A DNA stretch of 64,000 nt from Thiohalocapsa sp963704155 (GCA_963704155.1 CAVPHF010000028.1:186001-250000), one strand, 5' to 3'. Shown: positions 9,256-17,941, counted from the stretch's first letter. Notes: generated by a model not told the origin, from the letters alone. Numbers and translations: made by a program.

Positions 9256-9402
9256 CGGGTTCTCGCGGCTTCGAAGCGAGCGCCGCCGGCTGCGAGCGCC
9301 ATCGCCGTAGCAGTGTAACATCAGGGCATCAGGTTCTCGGCCGTCGGCCGCGCATCGCCCTCGGCATGCGCGGCATGCCTTGGCAGACGACCCAGGCTGT
9401 GC

Positions 9403-9969
9403 TTGCATGAGGACATGAACATTCCAAAGCCTGAGCGCGCGACCAATCCTCACCGGCGGCGCGCGATGTCCGCCACCGCCCGATTGGGGCTGTTTCCGTT
9501 GCTCGGTTGCCTTGGGCTCGCGCTGCTTGGTATGGCAGGGGATGCAACCGCACGCGAGTTCGAAGGACACGCAATCGTTCGCGACGACGGTTCTCTGCTG
9601 ATCAAGAACCGCGTCGTACATCTGTACGGCATCTACTTGCCCGCGACAAACCGTCAATGCCGCGACTGGATCAGCCCGGTGCGCTGCGACGAGCGTGGCG
9701 TGCTCGCGTTGGATTTCTTCGTCAAGGGCTTCATCCGCTGCGTCGAGCGCGCCGACAACGCCGACGGCAGCATTCAGGCCAGGTGCTGGCGTGACCGCAG
9801 CAGCTTCGACCCGGGCACCGACCTCGCCGCCTATTTGATAGAGCGTGGCTGGGCCTTGGCCCTCCCGAACGCGCCCTTCGAATACCATGCCATGGAACGT
9901 ATTGCCCGCAGCCGCGGGCTTGGCGTCTGGGGTTGGCCAGTAGACTCGGTCACGAGCCCGGTCGACTAG
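9403..9969 (+). CDS. thermonuclease-like (SNase fold) exported protein
   Basis: Up to 188 residues. Three starts are possible: ATG at 9403, 9415 and 9466; the last places a clean signal peptide (ARLGLFPLLGCLGLALLG) at the N-terminus. The mature part (FEGHAIVRDDGSLLIKNRVVHLYGI) resembles the OB-fold opening of staphylococcal nuclease-like domains, and GVLALDFFVKGFIRCVERADNADGSIQARC and LIERGWAL match later strands and helices. The catalytic Arg/Glu set of true nucleases is not clearly present, so enzymatic activity is doubtful. Several Cys suggest disulfides in the periplasm. It is divergent from lipA and convergent with msrB. Confidence 0.65.
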   Translation: MHEDMNIPKPERATNPHRRRAMSATARLGLFPLLGCLGLALLGMAGDATAREFEGHAIVRDDGSLLIKNRVVHLYGIYLPATNRQCRDWISPVRCDERGVLALDFFVKGFIRCVERADNADGSIQARCWRDRSSFDPGTDLAAYLIERGWALALPNAPFEYHAMERIARSRGLGVWGWPVDSVTSPVD

Positions 9970-9975
9970 CTCGGC

Positions 9976-10386
9976 TCAGTCGCCATCCTTCTCCTCCGGC
10001 TCGAAGGCCAAGGACACCGAGTTGATGCAGTAGCGCTGCCCGGTGGGCTGCGGTCCGTCAGCGAATACATGGCCTAGGTGGGAGCCACAACGGTTGCAGT
10101 GCACCTCGGTGCGCAACATACCGTGACTGCGGTCCTGCTCGGTGGCGACCATCTCTTCATCGAACGGCTGCCAGAAGCTCGGCCAACCGGACCCGGAGTC
10201 GTACTTGTGCTCTGCGCTGAACAGCTCACTACCGCAAGCCGCGCAGAGGTAGCGGCCCGGCGCCTTATTGTCATGGTAAGCACCGGAGAAGGCGGGTTCG
10301 GTACCCTGCTGCCGGCAGACGCGGTATTGCTCCGGCGTCAGCTGAGCGCGCCAGTCGGCGTCAGTCTTTTCGATCTTTTTGCTCAT
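9976..10386 (-). CDS. msrB: peptide-methionine (R)-S-oxide reductase
   Basis: A 136-residue single-domain MsrB that reduces the R-epimer of methionine sulfoxide in proteins. Both zinc-binding Cys pairs are present (C48/C51 and C97/C100), as are the substrate-pocket segments SGSGWPSFW and GHVF, and the catalytic Cys in RYCINSVSL (C120). There is no signal peptide, so the enzyme should be cytoplasmic. It is not fused to or adjacent to msrA. The start ATG at 10386 fits the family; no strong ribosome site is visible. Confidence 0.95.
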   Translation of the reverse strand: MSKKIEKTDADWRAQLTPEQYRVCRQQGTEPAFSGAYHDNKAPGRYLCAACGSELFSAEHKYDSGSGWPSFWQPFDEEMVATEQDRSHGMLRTEVHCNRCGSHLGHVFADGPQPTGQRYCINSVSLAFEPEEKDGD

Positions 10387-10633
10387 TAACTGGATATCCG
10401 AGTGAGTTGTGTCGGTTGAGCAGGGTTGTGAATCTCGCGGCGCCTGCGACGGCTAGGGCGGTCGGATTCATCTCGCACGATCAATAACAGACGAGACCTT
10501 GGTTGCCGGTTCGCTTCACCTGGTCGGGAGTGTTCCGCCAGCCGCTGCTCCTTGAGCCGCCCGGCCAGGCACCGGTATACTGGGCGGCTAGTTGTAGATC
10601 CGCAAAAACGCCTGAATCGCAAGCAAAATCATC

Positions 10634-11845
10634 ATGACTGCCAGTTCCTTTCAGCCTCCCGTCCGAACCCTAATGGGGCCTGGCCCCGCCGATGTCCACC
10701 CGCGGGTACTCTCCGCTATGGCACGACCAACCATCGGCCATCTGGACCCGGCGTTCGGCGGAATGATGGAGGAGTTGAAGGAGCTGCTGCGGACCGCATT
10801 CCGCACCAAGAACGCCCTGACTATGCCGGTCTCGGCGCCTGGGTCGGCCGGCATGGAGACTTGTTTCGTGAACCTGGTCGAGCCCGGCGACAAGGTCGTC
10901 GTCTGCATCAATGGCGTCTTCGGCGGACGCATGAAGGAGAACGTGGTCCGCACAGGTGGCACGGCCGTGTGTATCGAAGACGCATGGGGACGCGCGGTCG
11001 ACCCGAATAAGCTCGAGGACACACTGAAGGCTCATCCGGACGCACGGCTGGTCGCCTTCGTGCAGGCCGAGACCTCGACCGGCGCCAGCTCCGACACCAG
11101 GACGCTGGTTGACATCGCCCATCGCCACAACTGCCTGACAATCGTCGATGCGGTGACGGCGCTGGGCGGATCGCCGTTGGAGGTGGATGCGTGGGGCGTC
11201 GACGCGGTCTATGCGGGCAGCCAGAAGTGCCTATCCTGCACCCCCGGACTGTCGCCGGTCAGCTTCAGTGACCATGCGCTGGCCAAGGTCACCGGACGCG
11301 CGACACCGGTGCAGAGCTGGTTCCTCGACTTGAATTTGGTACTCGGCTACTGGGGCGGCGGCGATGCGGGCAGCGGTAAGACCAAACGCAACTATCACCA
11401 TACCGCGCCGGTCAATGCGTTGTATGCGCTGCACGAGTCGCTGCTGATGCTGGCCGAAGAAGGCATCGAGCAGGCATGGGCTCGCCACCAACGCAATCAT
11501 CGCGCGCTGCGCGCCGGGCTGGAGGCGCTGGGCCTGGAATTGGTGGTGCCGGAATCCGAGCGGCTGCCGCAGCTGAACGCGGTCTCCATCCCTGGTGGCG
11601 TCGACGACGCCAGCGTGCGGGCGCGGCTGCTGAGCGACTACAACCTGGAGATTGGCGCCGGCCTGGGCCCGCTGGCGGGAAAGATCTGGCGCATCGGCCT
11701 GATGGGCTGGTCCAGCAGGCGCGAAAACATCCTGCTCTGCGTCGGTGCGCTCGGCAGCGTCTTGAACGACCTCGGCACGGGCGTCGATACGGGCGCGGCG
11801 TTGAACGCGGTTCAGCGGTCGTTGGGCGCGGCCGGCGATGGCTGA
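10634..11845 (+). CDS. class V aminotransferase (serine/alanine-glyoxylate type)
   Basis: A 403-residue PLP enzyme. The start LMGPGPADVHPRVL is typical of alanine-glyoxylate and serine-glyoxylate aminotransferases. The cofactor is held by the SAPGSAGMET phosphate loop, VDAVTALGG supplies the PLP-ring Asp, and GSQKCLSCTPGLSP contains the Schiff-base Lys (about residue 198). The likely reaction is amino transfer from Ser or Ala to glyoxylate, useful in photorespiratory or glycine metabolism; the exact substrate pair cannot be read from sequence. Its stop overlaps the next gene by 8 bp, linking it with the SCO-like and psd genes. Confidence 0.88.
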   Translation: MTASSFQPPVRTLMGPGPADVHPRVLSAMARPTIGHLDPAFGGMMEELKELLRTAFRTKNALTMPVSAPGSAGMETCFVNLVEPGDKVVVCINGVFGGRMKENVVRTGGTAVCIEDAWGRAVDPNKLEDTLKAHPDARLVAFVQAETSTGASSDTRTLVDIAHRHNCLTIVDAVTALGGSPLEVDAWGVDAVYAGSQKCLSCTPGLSPVSFSDHALAKVTGRATPVQSWFLDLNLVLGYWGGGDAGSGKTKRNYHHTAPVNALYALHESLLMLAEEGIEQAWARHQRNHRALRAGLEALGLELVVPESERLPQLNAVSIPGGVDDASVRARLLSDYNLEIGAGLGPLAGKIWRIGLMGWSSRRENILLCVGALGSVLNDLGTGVDTGAALNAVQRSLGAAGDG

Positions 11846-12590
11846 CAGGGACTCGACCAAGACGACCGAGACCGAGACCGACGCAGCACCGATGACGGAC
11901 GATCATTCTGGGCGGCAACCCAGCAACCAATCGCGCACTGCTGGCGCCACGGGCCGCCGCGGCCGACCGTTGCTGCCAAAGCTGATCATGGCCGTGGCCG
12001 CGGTCGGCTTGTTCCTTTTCGGCTACCAGTGGGGGAATCAGTTCAAGCGCGGCGGCACGGAGCCGCCACAGATCTCCGGCGTCATGCTGCGACCGCCGCA
12101 GCCGCTGCCGGACTTCGTGTTGAAAGACAGCGCGGGTGGGGACGTCGGGCGCACCGACCTGCTCGATGGCTGGGCGCTACTGGACTTCGCGCCGCTCGCC
12201 GATGCGCGGGGCCATCGCAGCATCGCCCGACTGGTGGAGGTCTACAATCGCCTGGCGGCGGAACCGGAGCTGCGCAAGCGCCTGCGACTGTTACTGGTCA
12301 GTGCCGACTCGTCACCGCGCTTGGCACGCGACTTCGAGCGTTTATCGCCGGCCATCGGCATCCTCGGTGCCGAGCGCGGCGTCATCGATGAGCTGCGCAA
12401 TGCGCTTGGCGCCAGCGAGCAGCCGGCGTCGGACGAATTGTCGGCGTTATTCCTGATCGGCCCCGACGCCACGCTTGTGGCGCTGTTCCCAACTGCACAG
12501 CCGGCGGCCGAGATCGCAGCCGATGTGGCGGCACTCGCACAATGGCCCGGCTCCGTCGAGAGTTCGGCGGACAGGCTTACAAATGACTGA
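11838..12590 (+). CDS. membrane-anchored SCO1/SenC-like protein lacking the copper-binding Cys
   Basis: A 250-residue protein. A charged N-terminus precedes one membrane helix (about residues 49-66, LIMAVAAVGLFLFGYQWG). The periplasmic part begins PLPDFVLKDSAGG and continues like an SCO/thioredoxin-fold protein, but the CxxxC copper/thiol motif is replaced by a segment around APLADARGHRS with no Cys, so redox or copper-transfer activity of the usual kind is not possible. It starts 8 bp inside the aminotransferase gene, and its end overlaps the psd start (ATG at 12583), a tight three-gene unit. Function unknown; a scaffold role is speculation. Confidence 0.7.
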   Translation: MADRDSTKTTETETDAAPMTDDHSGRQPSNQSRTAGATGRRGRPLLPKLIMAVAAVGLFLFGYQWGNQFKRGGTEPPQISGVMLRPPQPLPDFVLKDSAGGDVGRTDLLDGWALLDFAPLADARGHRSIARLVEVYNRLAAEPELRKRLRLLLVSADSSPRLARDFERLSPAIGILGAERGVIDELRNALGASEQPASDELSALFLIGPDATLVALFPTAQPAAEIAADVAALAQWPGSVESSADRLTND

Positions 12591-13497
12591 AGGCTCGAAC
12601 ACCGATTCTTCCGAGGATGCGCCGCTTGATCTGGGCCAGCGCCTGTTCATCGCGATGCAGCACGCACTGCCGCAGCATGCACTATCCAACGCCATGTTCA
12701 GATTGACACGGCTGCGGTTTGGCGTCCTGACGACAGTTGCCATCCGCGCCTTCGTGCGCGCCTTCAAGGTCGATCTGAGCGAGGCGGCTGATCCAACACC
12801 GAGCGCCTACCCGAGCTTCAATGCCTTCTTCACCCGGGCCCTGCGCGACGACGCGCGGCCGGCCGATCCGCGGCAGACGGCGCTGCTGTCGCCGGTCGAC
12901 GGCACCATCAGTCAAATGGGCCGGATCGAGGGCGGTCGGATAGTGCAGGCGAAGGGGCGCGATTACAGCGCGCTCGAGCTGCTGGGCGGTGGCCCTGGCC
13001 TGATGCGGCAATTCGACGGCGGCGCCTTTGCGACGCTTTATCTGTCGCCACGCGACTACCATCGCGTGCATATGCCGCTGACGGGCAGCCTGCGGGAGAC
13101 CATCCAGGTGCCTGGGCGCCTATTCAGCGTCAACCCGACGACGACGGCAGGCGTGAAACGACTGTTCGCACGCAACGAACGGCTCGTGTGCATCTTCGAC
13201 ACCGCGCTCGGGCCGATGGCGATGGTGCTGGTCGGCGCCATCTTCGTCGGCAGCATCGAGACCGTCTGGGGTGGACCCGTCACACCGCCGCACGGACGGC
13301 AGGTCATATGCACGCCGGCCGGCGAGAACCGAATACGATTGAACCGCGGCGACGAGATGGGCCGCTTCAATATGGGATCGACTGTGATTCTATTGCTACC
13401 GAAAGACAGCATCGTCTGGCATCCGGCGTTGACGTCCGGAAGCAAGCTCCATTGCGGTCAGGCGCTTGGCCTTTGGCGGGCACCGAAGGGGGCCTAA
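12583..13497 (+). CDS. psd: phosphatidylserine decarboxylase proenzyme
   Basis: Makes phosphatidylethanolamine from phosphatidylserine at the inner membrane. The ATG at 12583 gives 304 residues. Family landmarks are SPVDGTISQMG (Asp105 of the self-cleavage triad), DYHRVHMP (catalytic His region) and the autocleavage site MGST (G265-S266-T267; Ser becomes the pyruvoyl group). The residue before GST is Met rather than the more usual Leu. The start overlaps the SCO-like gene, so expression is likely to be coupled. A GC-rich hairpin follows the stop. Confidence 0.95.
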   Translation: MTEGSNTDSSEDAPLDLGQRLFIAMQHALPQHALSNAMFRLTRLRFGVLTTVAIRAFVRAFKVDLSEAADPTPSAYPSFNAFFTRALRDDARPADPRQTALLSPVDGTISQMGRIEGGRIVQAKGRDYSALELLGGGPGLMRQFDGGAFATLYLSPRDYHRVHMPLTGSLRETIQVPGRLFSVNPTTTAGVKRLFARNERLVCIFDTALGPMAMVLVGAIFVGSIETVWGGPVTPPHGRQVICTPAGENRIRLNRGDEMGRFNMGSTVILLLPKDSIVWHPALTSGSKLHCGQALGLWRAPKGA

Positions 13498-13513
13498 CTG
13501 ACAGCATAGGCGC

Positions 13514-13537
13514 CGGGCGCGGGCGCAGCCGCGCCCG
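13514..13537. terminator. GC-rich hairpin between psd and the converging gene
   Basis: A 9-bp perfect stem (13514-13522 with 13529-13537) and a 6-base loop lie between the psd stop and the end of the minus-strand Ala/Glu/Pro-rich gene. There is no T-run, so it is a possible weak bidirectional terminator or an mRNA 3'-end stabiliser. Confidence 0.4.
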
Positions 13538-13559
13538 CTTACTGCTCGGTCGATCCGGA

Positions 13560-14450
13560 TCAACGATAGTACGGGGGCATTGGCGAGAATTGCGGCGCCC
13601 AATTCGGGATGGGACGGGTCGGCATCATCGGCCGCGGCGCGACCGGTAGCGTAAAGGTGGTCGCGTCGGGCCCAACCCCCCAAGCGCGCATCGGCATAGC
13701 GGGTTGCGGGGGCACATCAGCCTGCGGGCTAACCTTGGCCTGAGCGGCAGCCGTCGCTTCGGCGGGCGCCGCCGCTGGCTCCGGCACCTTCGCCGGCTCG
13801 ACCGCGGCCATCTCGGGCGCCGGCTCGGGCACTGGTTCGGCAGCCGGCGCGGCCTTAGCGGCGATCGGCTCAGCCGGCGCATCGTCGGGCTCGGCGACAG
13901 ACTCGGCAACTGCCGTCTGCGGCTCGGGCGCGGCTGCCGGCTCTGCGGCAACGGTTGCAGAATCATCAGCCGCGGGCACCGCGGCCGCCGTCTCAGGCTC
14001 TACCGCCGGCTCGGTGACGCTGGTGTCGGCCTCTGGCTCTGCGGCGGCCACCTCTGTCTCCGGCACCGATGCCGGCTCCGGCTCTGAGGCGACGGTTTCG
14101 GCCTCAGCAGCCGCGGTCTCCGGTGCTAGCTCAGGCTCTGTGGCGGCGGATTCGGGCGCGGGCTCGGCGGCCGCCGTTTCCGGTGCCGGCTCCGCCGCGA
14201 TCGCAGGCGCCGCCTCGGAAGCAGGCTCGGGTGCAGCAGGCGCCGGAGCGAGGGCAACCTGGCCAATCGGCTTGAGGTTGGCGGCCACAGCCGCGGGCGC
14301 CGGTGATGCTGGGCCGCCACGTTCGCCGAGAACCAGGTAGCCGGTGCCGATGACAAGGAACACGACCGTCCCCTTAACCATCGTTTTTCCAATGTCGTCG
14401 GACACGAGCGATGACACCTGCTCGCCAAGCCAGGACAATACGTTACTCAC
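13560..14450 (-). CDS. Ala/Glu/Pro-rich single-pass membrane protein
   Basis: A 296-residue protein with a GTG start at 14450, backed by an AGAGGA ribosome site. Residues 1-26 form an amphipathic start (VLSWLGEQVSSLVSDDIG), then one membrane helix at about 27-42 (FLVIGTGYLVLGE). Residues about 48-235 are a low-complexity tract of Ala, Glu and Pro with repeating EPA/PETA/EPE units, predicted to be extended and acidic. The last 55 residues are Pro/Met-rich with aromatics (APRPMMPTRPIPNWAPQF). This resembles spacer-type envelope proteins that bridge the periplasm, as TonB does, but the TonB C-terminal domain is absent. Function unknown. Confidence 0.65.
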   Translation of the reverse strand: MSNVLSWLGEQVSSLVSDDIGKTMVKGTVVFLVIGTGYLVLGERGGPASPAPAAVAANLKPIGQVALAPAPAAPEPASEAAPAIAAEPAPETAAAEPAPESAATEPELAPETAAAEAETVASEPEPASVPETEVAAAEPEADTSVTEPAVEPETAAAVPAADDSATVAAEPAAAPEPQTAVAESVAEPDDAPAEPIAAKAAPAAEPVPEPAPEMAAVEPAKVPEPAAAPAEATAAAQAKVSPQADVPPQPAMPMRAWGVGPDATTFTLPVAPRPMMPTRPIPNWAPQFSPMPPYYR

Positions 14451-14985
14451 AATCTCAATCCTCTGTTGCGCGGACTCGGGTATGTTTCAAACCTTGAAAT
14501 CTATGCGTGCAGGGTAGAGTGGCGACAACGATGCACAGCGTCTGAACACAGCGACTGGCGCTGCGTTGATGTGCTACCTCGCTCATACACCCTGCCTTTG
14601 CGTTCTTGAGCAATGGGGCCGCGACATGTTCGATCGGGCGGCGCTCGCCGCAGTTGAGGCATGGCTTGCTAGCGGCAGAGCCGAGTAAACTGCCCTAAAC
14701 CGCGCGGTGTTTCAAGTCGGATCGCCATTGACGGCAACGACAATCCGCGGAGGCGCTGATCGAGCCAAGCTCGTGGCTTAGCGCCAGACTATTGTACTGT
14801 GGGCTGCGCCTGGTTTCCGAGAGTCGCTAGTCGGCGCTCCCCTGTCCGCTGCACTGGTCACCTGCGGCTGAAGCCGAACCTAAGTCACCTTCGAAACCAA
14901 GGTGATTGGCCGTGCGACGATCCGCCCGTCAAGCCATCGTCGGCTACCCTTTCGGACCCGAACGAGTCTAGAAAAGACGCCCCAG
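14451..14985. other. intergenic region, about 535 bp
   Basis: No gene could be supported. Near the right-hand gene's start is a short palindrome, TTTCAA-ACC-TTGAAA (14485-14499), which could be an operator for the minus-strand gene at 13560-14450. A 7-bp stem (TCACCTT/AAGGTGA) lies at about 14886-14906, downstream of the minus-strand gene ending at 14986. The rest shows nothing recognisable; short frames here lack ribosome sites. Confidence 0.35.
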
Positions 14986-15483
14986 TCATCGCGTCAACGC
15001 GCCGCTTTTGGGCGCATGCACACCGTGATCCGCAAGCCATTTTACATCCAACTCCCAGTCGACGCGCCGCACATCCGGCTGCGCGAGCATTAATCCCTGG
15101 GCGCGTTTCTGATGATCGATCAGGTCCTGCTGGGCCGCGACCATGGCGGGATCATCCTGCGCCTTGTCAGCAAGCGCCGGATTCACGAGTTCCAGGAAGC
15201 GTATCGCCGGGAAGTTGAAGGCCCTCGGCGTCGACAAGACTGCGACGCCATCGTCGAATCGGAGCAGGCGGAACTGATAGGGATAGCCCGCGAGTTCTGT
15301 GTCGGACTCAAGCAGCCGATTCAGCTCCCAAACCCGCGGCTGCCAGGCGGAAGCACCCCACCAGGTCAATAGCCCAATGACGATCATTCCCAACGCGATG
15401 CTGTAGTTGCGCGTAAAGCTGTCCACCGTCCGATACCTCCAGTGAAGATGGCGCACCTGGCCCCAATGGCCATTGCATTGCAT
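14986..15483 (-). CDS. membrane-anchored protein, unknown function
   Basis: About 165 residues from the third of three consecutive ATGs (15489-15481); this choice best fits the AAGGG ribosome site. One hydrophobic helix (about residues 28-46, SIALGMIVIGLLTWWGAS) anchors a soluble domain rich in Leu, Asp and Arg, with no Cys. A Leu-rich region (ELNRLLESDTELAGYPYQF) and a Trp-containing C-terminus (RRVDWELDVKWLADHG) are the most distinctive parts. No family is recognised. Nothing in the neighbourhood defines its role. Confidence 0.55.
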   Translation of the reverse strand: MQCNGHWGQVRHLHWRYRTVDSFTRNYSIALGMIVIGLLTWWGASAWQPRVWELNRLLESDTELAGYPYQFRLLRFDDGVAVLSTPRAFNFPAIRFLELVNPALADKAQDDPAMVAAQQDLIDHQKRAQGLMLAQPDVRRVDWELDVKWLADHGVHAPKSGALTR

Positions 15484-15632
15484 CATCATCCCTTCCGCGG
15501 AGGAGGGTCGACCATGAAAATGGTCAACTATTGAAGATCGCGAGTACGGCTGCCGCCAGCGCAACCTCGAAGGCGGTGGTCAAGACCAGTTCGTTGGTAT
15601 GGCAGTAAACAACCATCGGGAAAGGCTTCTTC

Positions 15633-15663
15633 GCTGCCGCGGCGCGAACCGCGCCGCGGCAGC
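15633..15663 (-). terminator. strong GC hairpin after the coiled-coil gene
   Basis: A perfect 13-bp stem (15633-15645 with 15651-15663) with a 5-base loop begins 5 bp after the stop codon of the minus-strand coiled-coil protein gene. No long T-run follows, so it may be a factor-assisted terminator or a 3'-end stabiliser. Confidence 0.6.
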
Positions 15664-15668
15664 GCGCG

Positions 15669-15965
15669 TCAGCCCTTCGACGTGAACTTCGCGCGCGCAT
15701 CCTCAAAGGCGTCGAGCCAGGCGGTCCAGGCCTTCTCGGTTCCTTGCACCATCGTCTCCCAGGCGTCCGCGGCGGCGTTCTGCATCTCGTTGTAGCGCTT
15801 CAGGGCGATGTCACGCTGTTCGCGCATGGTGTCCAACTGTTTGTGGTATTGCAGCCGGGCATCGGCCTGGGCTTCGTCCGCCTTCGCCTCGAACTTATCG
15901 ATCTCGGCATCCCATTGATCGAGCTTCGCCTTGAACTTGTTGAGATACTCATCACGATTGGTCAT
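15669..15965 (-). CDS. coiled-coil protein, Sll1863-like stress-response family
   Basis: A 98-residue, highly charged, almost wholly helical protein with heptad patterns across residues 5-70 (YLNKFKAKLDQWDAEIDKF and similar) and a second helix rich in Trp/Ala (TEKAWTAWLDAFEDA). It matches the short coiled-coil proteins annotated in many proteobacteria as Sll1863-family stress-response proteins; function is not established. There is a strong GGAGGA ribosome site five bases before the ATG. It is transcribed divergently from the AI-2E family gene and followed at once by a strong hairpin. Confidence 0.7.
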   Translation of the reverse strand: MTNRDEYLNKFKAKLDQWDAEIDKFEAKADEAQADARLQYHKQLDTMREQRDIALKRYNEMQNAAADAWETMVQGTEKAWTAWLDAFEDARAKFTSKG

Positions 15966-16268
15966 TTCGATCCTCCGAGAGGTGGGTGGTAGGTGGTCGT
16001 GGGCTTTCTTCGATTAAACCGCCAGAGCGGCGCCCAGTGACGACGGATAAACCATCGCTTCCGGCATCGGTTACGGCTACAGACGCATTCGCCTATCCGT
16101 CATCAGCGTTGCATTGTAGGCTATCTCATGAGGGACATGCCGGGTTCGGATGGTGGTTGTTTTCCCGAGCGGGGAGCTTAACAAATCCGCTGGCGCGGCT
16201 GTTGTTCGGATGCGCCGGATCGGCCGCACTCGCCACCCACCACTGATTTTACGTCCAGGAGCCAGATC
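15966..16268. other. divergent intergenic region, about 300 bp
   Basis: It separates the minus-strand coiled-coil gene from the plus-strand AI-2E family gene and must hold both promoters and leaders. The only firm signals are the ribosome sites at its two ends (GGAGGA at the left, AGGAG at the right). No clear -35/-10 pair, operator or small gene was recognised. Confidence 0.35.
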
Positions 16269-17492
16269 ATGAGGAAGGAGACAATCAACAAGACCGTGCT
16301 ACTGCTGCTGGTCTTGGGTATCTCGTTGCTGTTCTTGGTCATGATCAAGCAGTTTCTGCTGGCCATCTTCATGGCCGCGCTCTTTGCCGCCATGACACAC
16401 CCAATGTACCTGCGTCTGACGGAAGGGCTCGGCGGCAACCGTTATCTCGCGTCCTTCGTTACCCTGCTGCTGCTTTTGTTCATGGTGCTGATTCCGCTGC
16501 TGGTGTTGACCGGGATCTTCGTCGGCCAAGCCGTTAACGTGGGACAGTCGTTCGTACCACTGGTGGCCAAGTTCGTCAAGGAGCCGAGCGAGCTTAGCAC
16601 CTGGCTGCACGGCCTGCCCTTCTGGGACGAGCTGATGCCCTACGAGGATCAGTTGCGGCAGAGGGCAGCGGAGTCCATCGAGGCCGCTGGCGCGCTGCTA
16701 GTAGGCGGCCTGTCCAGCCTCGCGGTTGGCACAGCGAACTTCCTGTTCATGTCACTCGTGTTCAGCTACACGCTGTTTTTCTTTTTGCTCGACGGCAACA
16801 GGGTAGTACACGCCATTCTCTACTACCTGCCGTTGGAGGATCGCGACGAACGCCTGATGCTGGACAAGTTCACAACCGTGACTCAGGCCATGGTGAAGGG
16901 AACACTGCTGATCGGCCTACTGCAGGGCACGCTCGCGGGCATCGCCTTCGGCGTCGCCGGGGTCGGCAATGCGGTGTTCTGGGGCACGGTCATGGCGGTG
17001 TTGTCCATCGTCCCAGGCATCGGATCAGCCGTCATCTGGGTGCCGGCGTCACTGCTGCTGATGTTCCAGGGCAGCGTCGCGGCCGGTGTCGGGCTGCTGC
17101 TGTTTTGCGCTATCGTCGTCGGCAGCGTCGACAACCTGCTGCGGCCGGTGCTGGTGGGCAAGGACACCAACATGCACGAGTTGATGATCTTTTTTGGCAC
17201 GCTGGGCGGGCTGTTCACCTTCGGCATGAGCGGGCTCTTGATTGGACCACTGATCGCGTCCCTGTTCCTGACCCTATGGGAACTCTACGGTGTCGCATTC
17301 AAGGATCTGCTGCCGGCGGTCGGGCCGAGGGCCGCCAGCGCCGCACAGACGGATGACGCAGAGGATGCGATTATTCTCGCGGATGTGATAGAGACGGCGG
17401 CTTCGGATGGGGAGATCCACACCCACCCTGCACCGGAAGTAAACAAGGCGCCAGAGCGGACGACAGGCGCGGATGAGCGCAAACTAAGCTAG
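16269..17492 (+). CDS. AI-2E family transporter (DUF20 permease)
   Basis: A 407-residue inner-membrane protein with about eight hydrophobic helices, preceded by an AGGAG ribosome site. The architecture fits the AI-2E/PerM family: two N-terminal helix pairs, a soluble segment at about residues 90-145, then a helical core with VPGIGSAVIWVPA, DNLLRPVLVGK and GLLIGPLIASLFLTLWELY, the last two being strong family markers. Members export autoinducer-2 or other solutes, or act as Na+/H+ antiporters; the substrate here is open. The C-terminal 60 residues are acidic and disordered. The gene converges on sufT across a hairpin. Confidence 0.88.
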   Translation: MRKETINKTVLLLLVLGISLLFLVMIKQFLLAIFMAALFAAMTHPMYLRLTEGLGGNRYLASFVTLLLLLFMVLIPLLVLTGIFVGQAVNVGQSFVPLVAKFVKEPSELSTWLHGLPFWDELMPYEDQLRQRAAESIEAAGALLVGGLSSLAVGTANFLFMSLVFSYTLFFFLLDGNRVVHAILYYLPLEDRDERLMLDKFTTVTQAMVKGTLLIGLLQGTLAGIAFGVAGVGNAVFWGTVMAVLSIVPGIGSAVIWVPASLLLMFQGSVAAGVGLLLFCAIVVGSVDNLLRPVLVGKDTNMHELMIFFGTLGGLFTFGMSGLLIGPLIASLFLTLWELYGVAFKDLLPAVGPRAASAAQTDDAEDAIILADVIETAASDGEIHTHPAPEVNKAPERTTGADERKLS

Positions 17493-17493
17493 T

Positions 17494-17512
17494 GCCCGCG
17501 GGAGCCGCGGGC
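17494..17512. terminator. convergent hairpin between the AI-2E gene and sufT
   Basis: A perfect 8-bp GC stem (17494-17501/17505-17512) with a 3-base loop lies just after the AI-2E family stop codon. A second 8-bp stem (17513-17520 with 17532-17539) follows and covers the sufT stop codon. Together they can end transcription from both sides. Confidence 0.55.
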
Positions 17513-17527
17513 GGCATGCTGAACAGT

Positions 17528-17941
17528 TTAAAGCATGCCGAGAGACAACAGGGCCTCGTCAGACATTTTCTCCTGGCTCCAAGGCGGATCCCAGACGAGA
17601 TCGACAGCGACCTCTCCAACACCCTCAACGGTGCGGACAGCATCCTTGACCATCACCGGCATCATGCCGGCCACCGGACAGGCCGGCGCGGTCAGTGTCA
17701 TGTCGATATGAACGTCGCCAGTGTCGCCGATGTCAATCGTGTAGATGAGGCCCAGATCGTAGATATTGACCGGAATCTCGGGGTCGTGCACTTGGCGCAA
17801 GGCGGCGACGATGGGCTCACGCAGCTCCTCGGCGTTCATCTGCTCGACCTCGGCCGAGCCGACCGCATCATGCAGATCGTCACGATCGACACCCTCTTCA
17901 TGGCCAGCCCCAAAGCCGGCGAAACGCGCAAGTCTGTTCAT
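17528..17941 (-). CDS. sufT: SufT/MIP18-like Fe-S assembly protein (DUF59)
   Basis: A 137-residue protein of the DUF59 family. The core is the HDPEIPVNIYDLGLIY motif followed by MTLTAPACPVAG, whose Cys is the conserved residue implicated in Fe-S maturation, then VGEVAVDLVWDPPWS, where the WDPPW sequence is a family hallmark. SufT proteins help mature Fe-S proteins, especially under high demand. The first 30 residues are non-conserved, so translation could start later (for example at the Met of MNAEELREP). It follows sufD by 53 bp; sufS, usual at this point, is absent. Confidence 0.88.
   Translation of the reverse strand: MNRLARFAGFGAGHEEGVDRDDLHDAVGSAEVEQMNAEELREPIVAALRQVHDPEIPVNIYDLGLIYTIDIGDTGDVHIDMTLTAPACPVAGMMPVMVKDAVRTVEGVGEVAVDLVWDPPWSQEKMSDEALLSLGML

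Noticed and set aside
14799..15218. 139-codon plus-strand frame overlapping the end of the minus-strand membrane gene
   Set aside because: No ribosome site, low-complexity Arg/Ser/Pro content, and antisense to a more credible gene.
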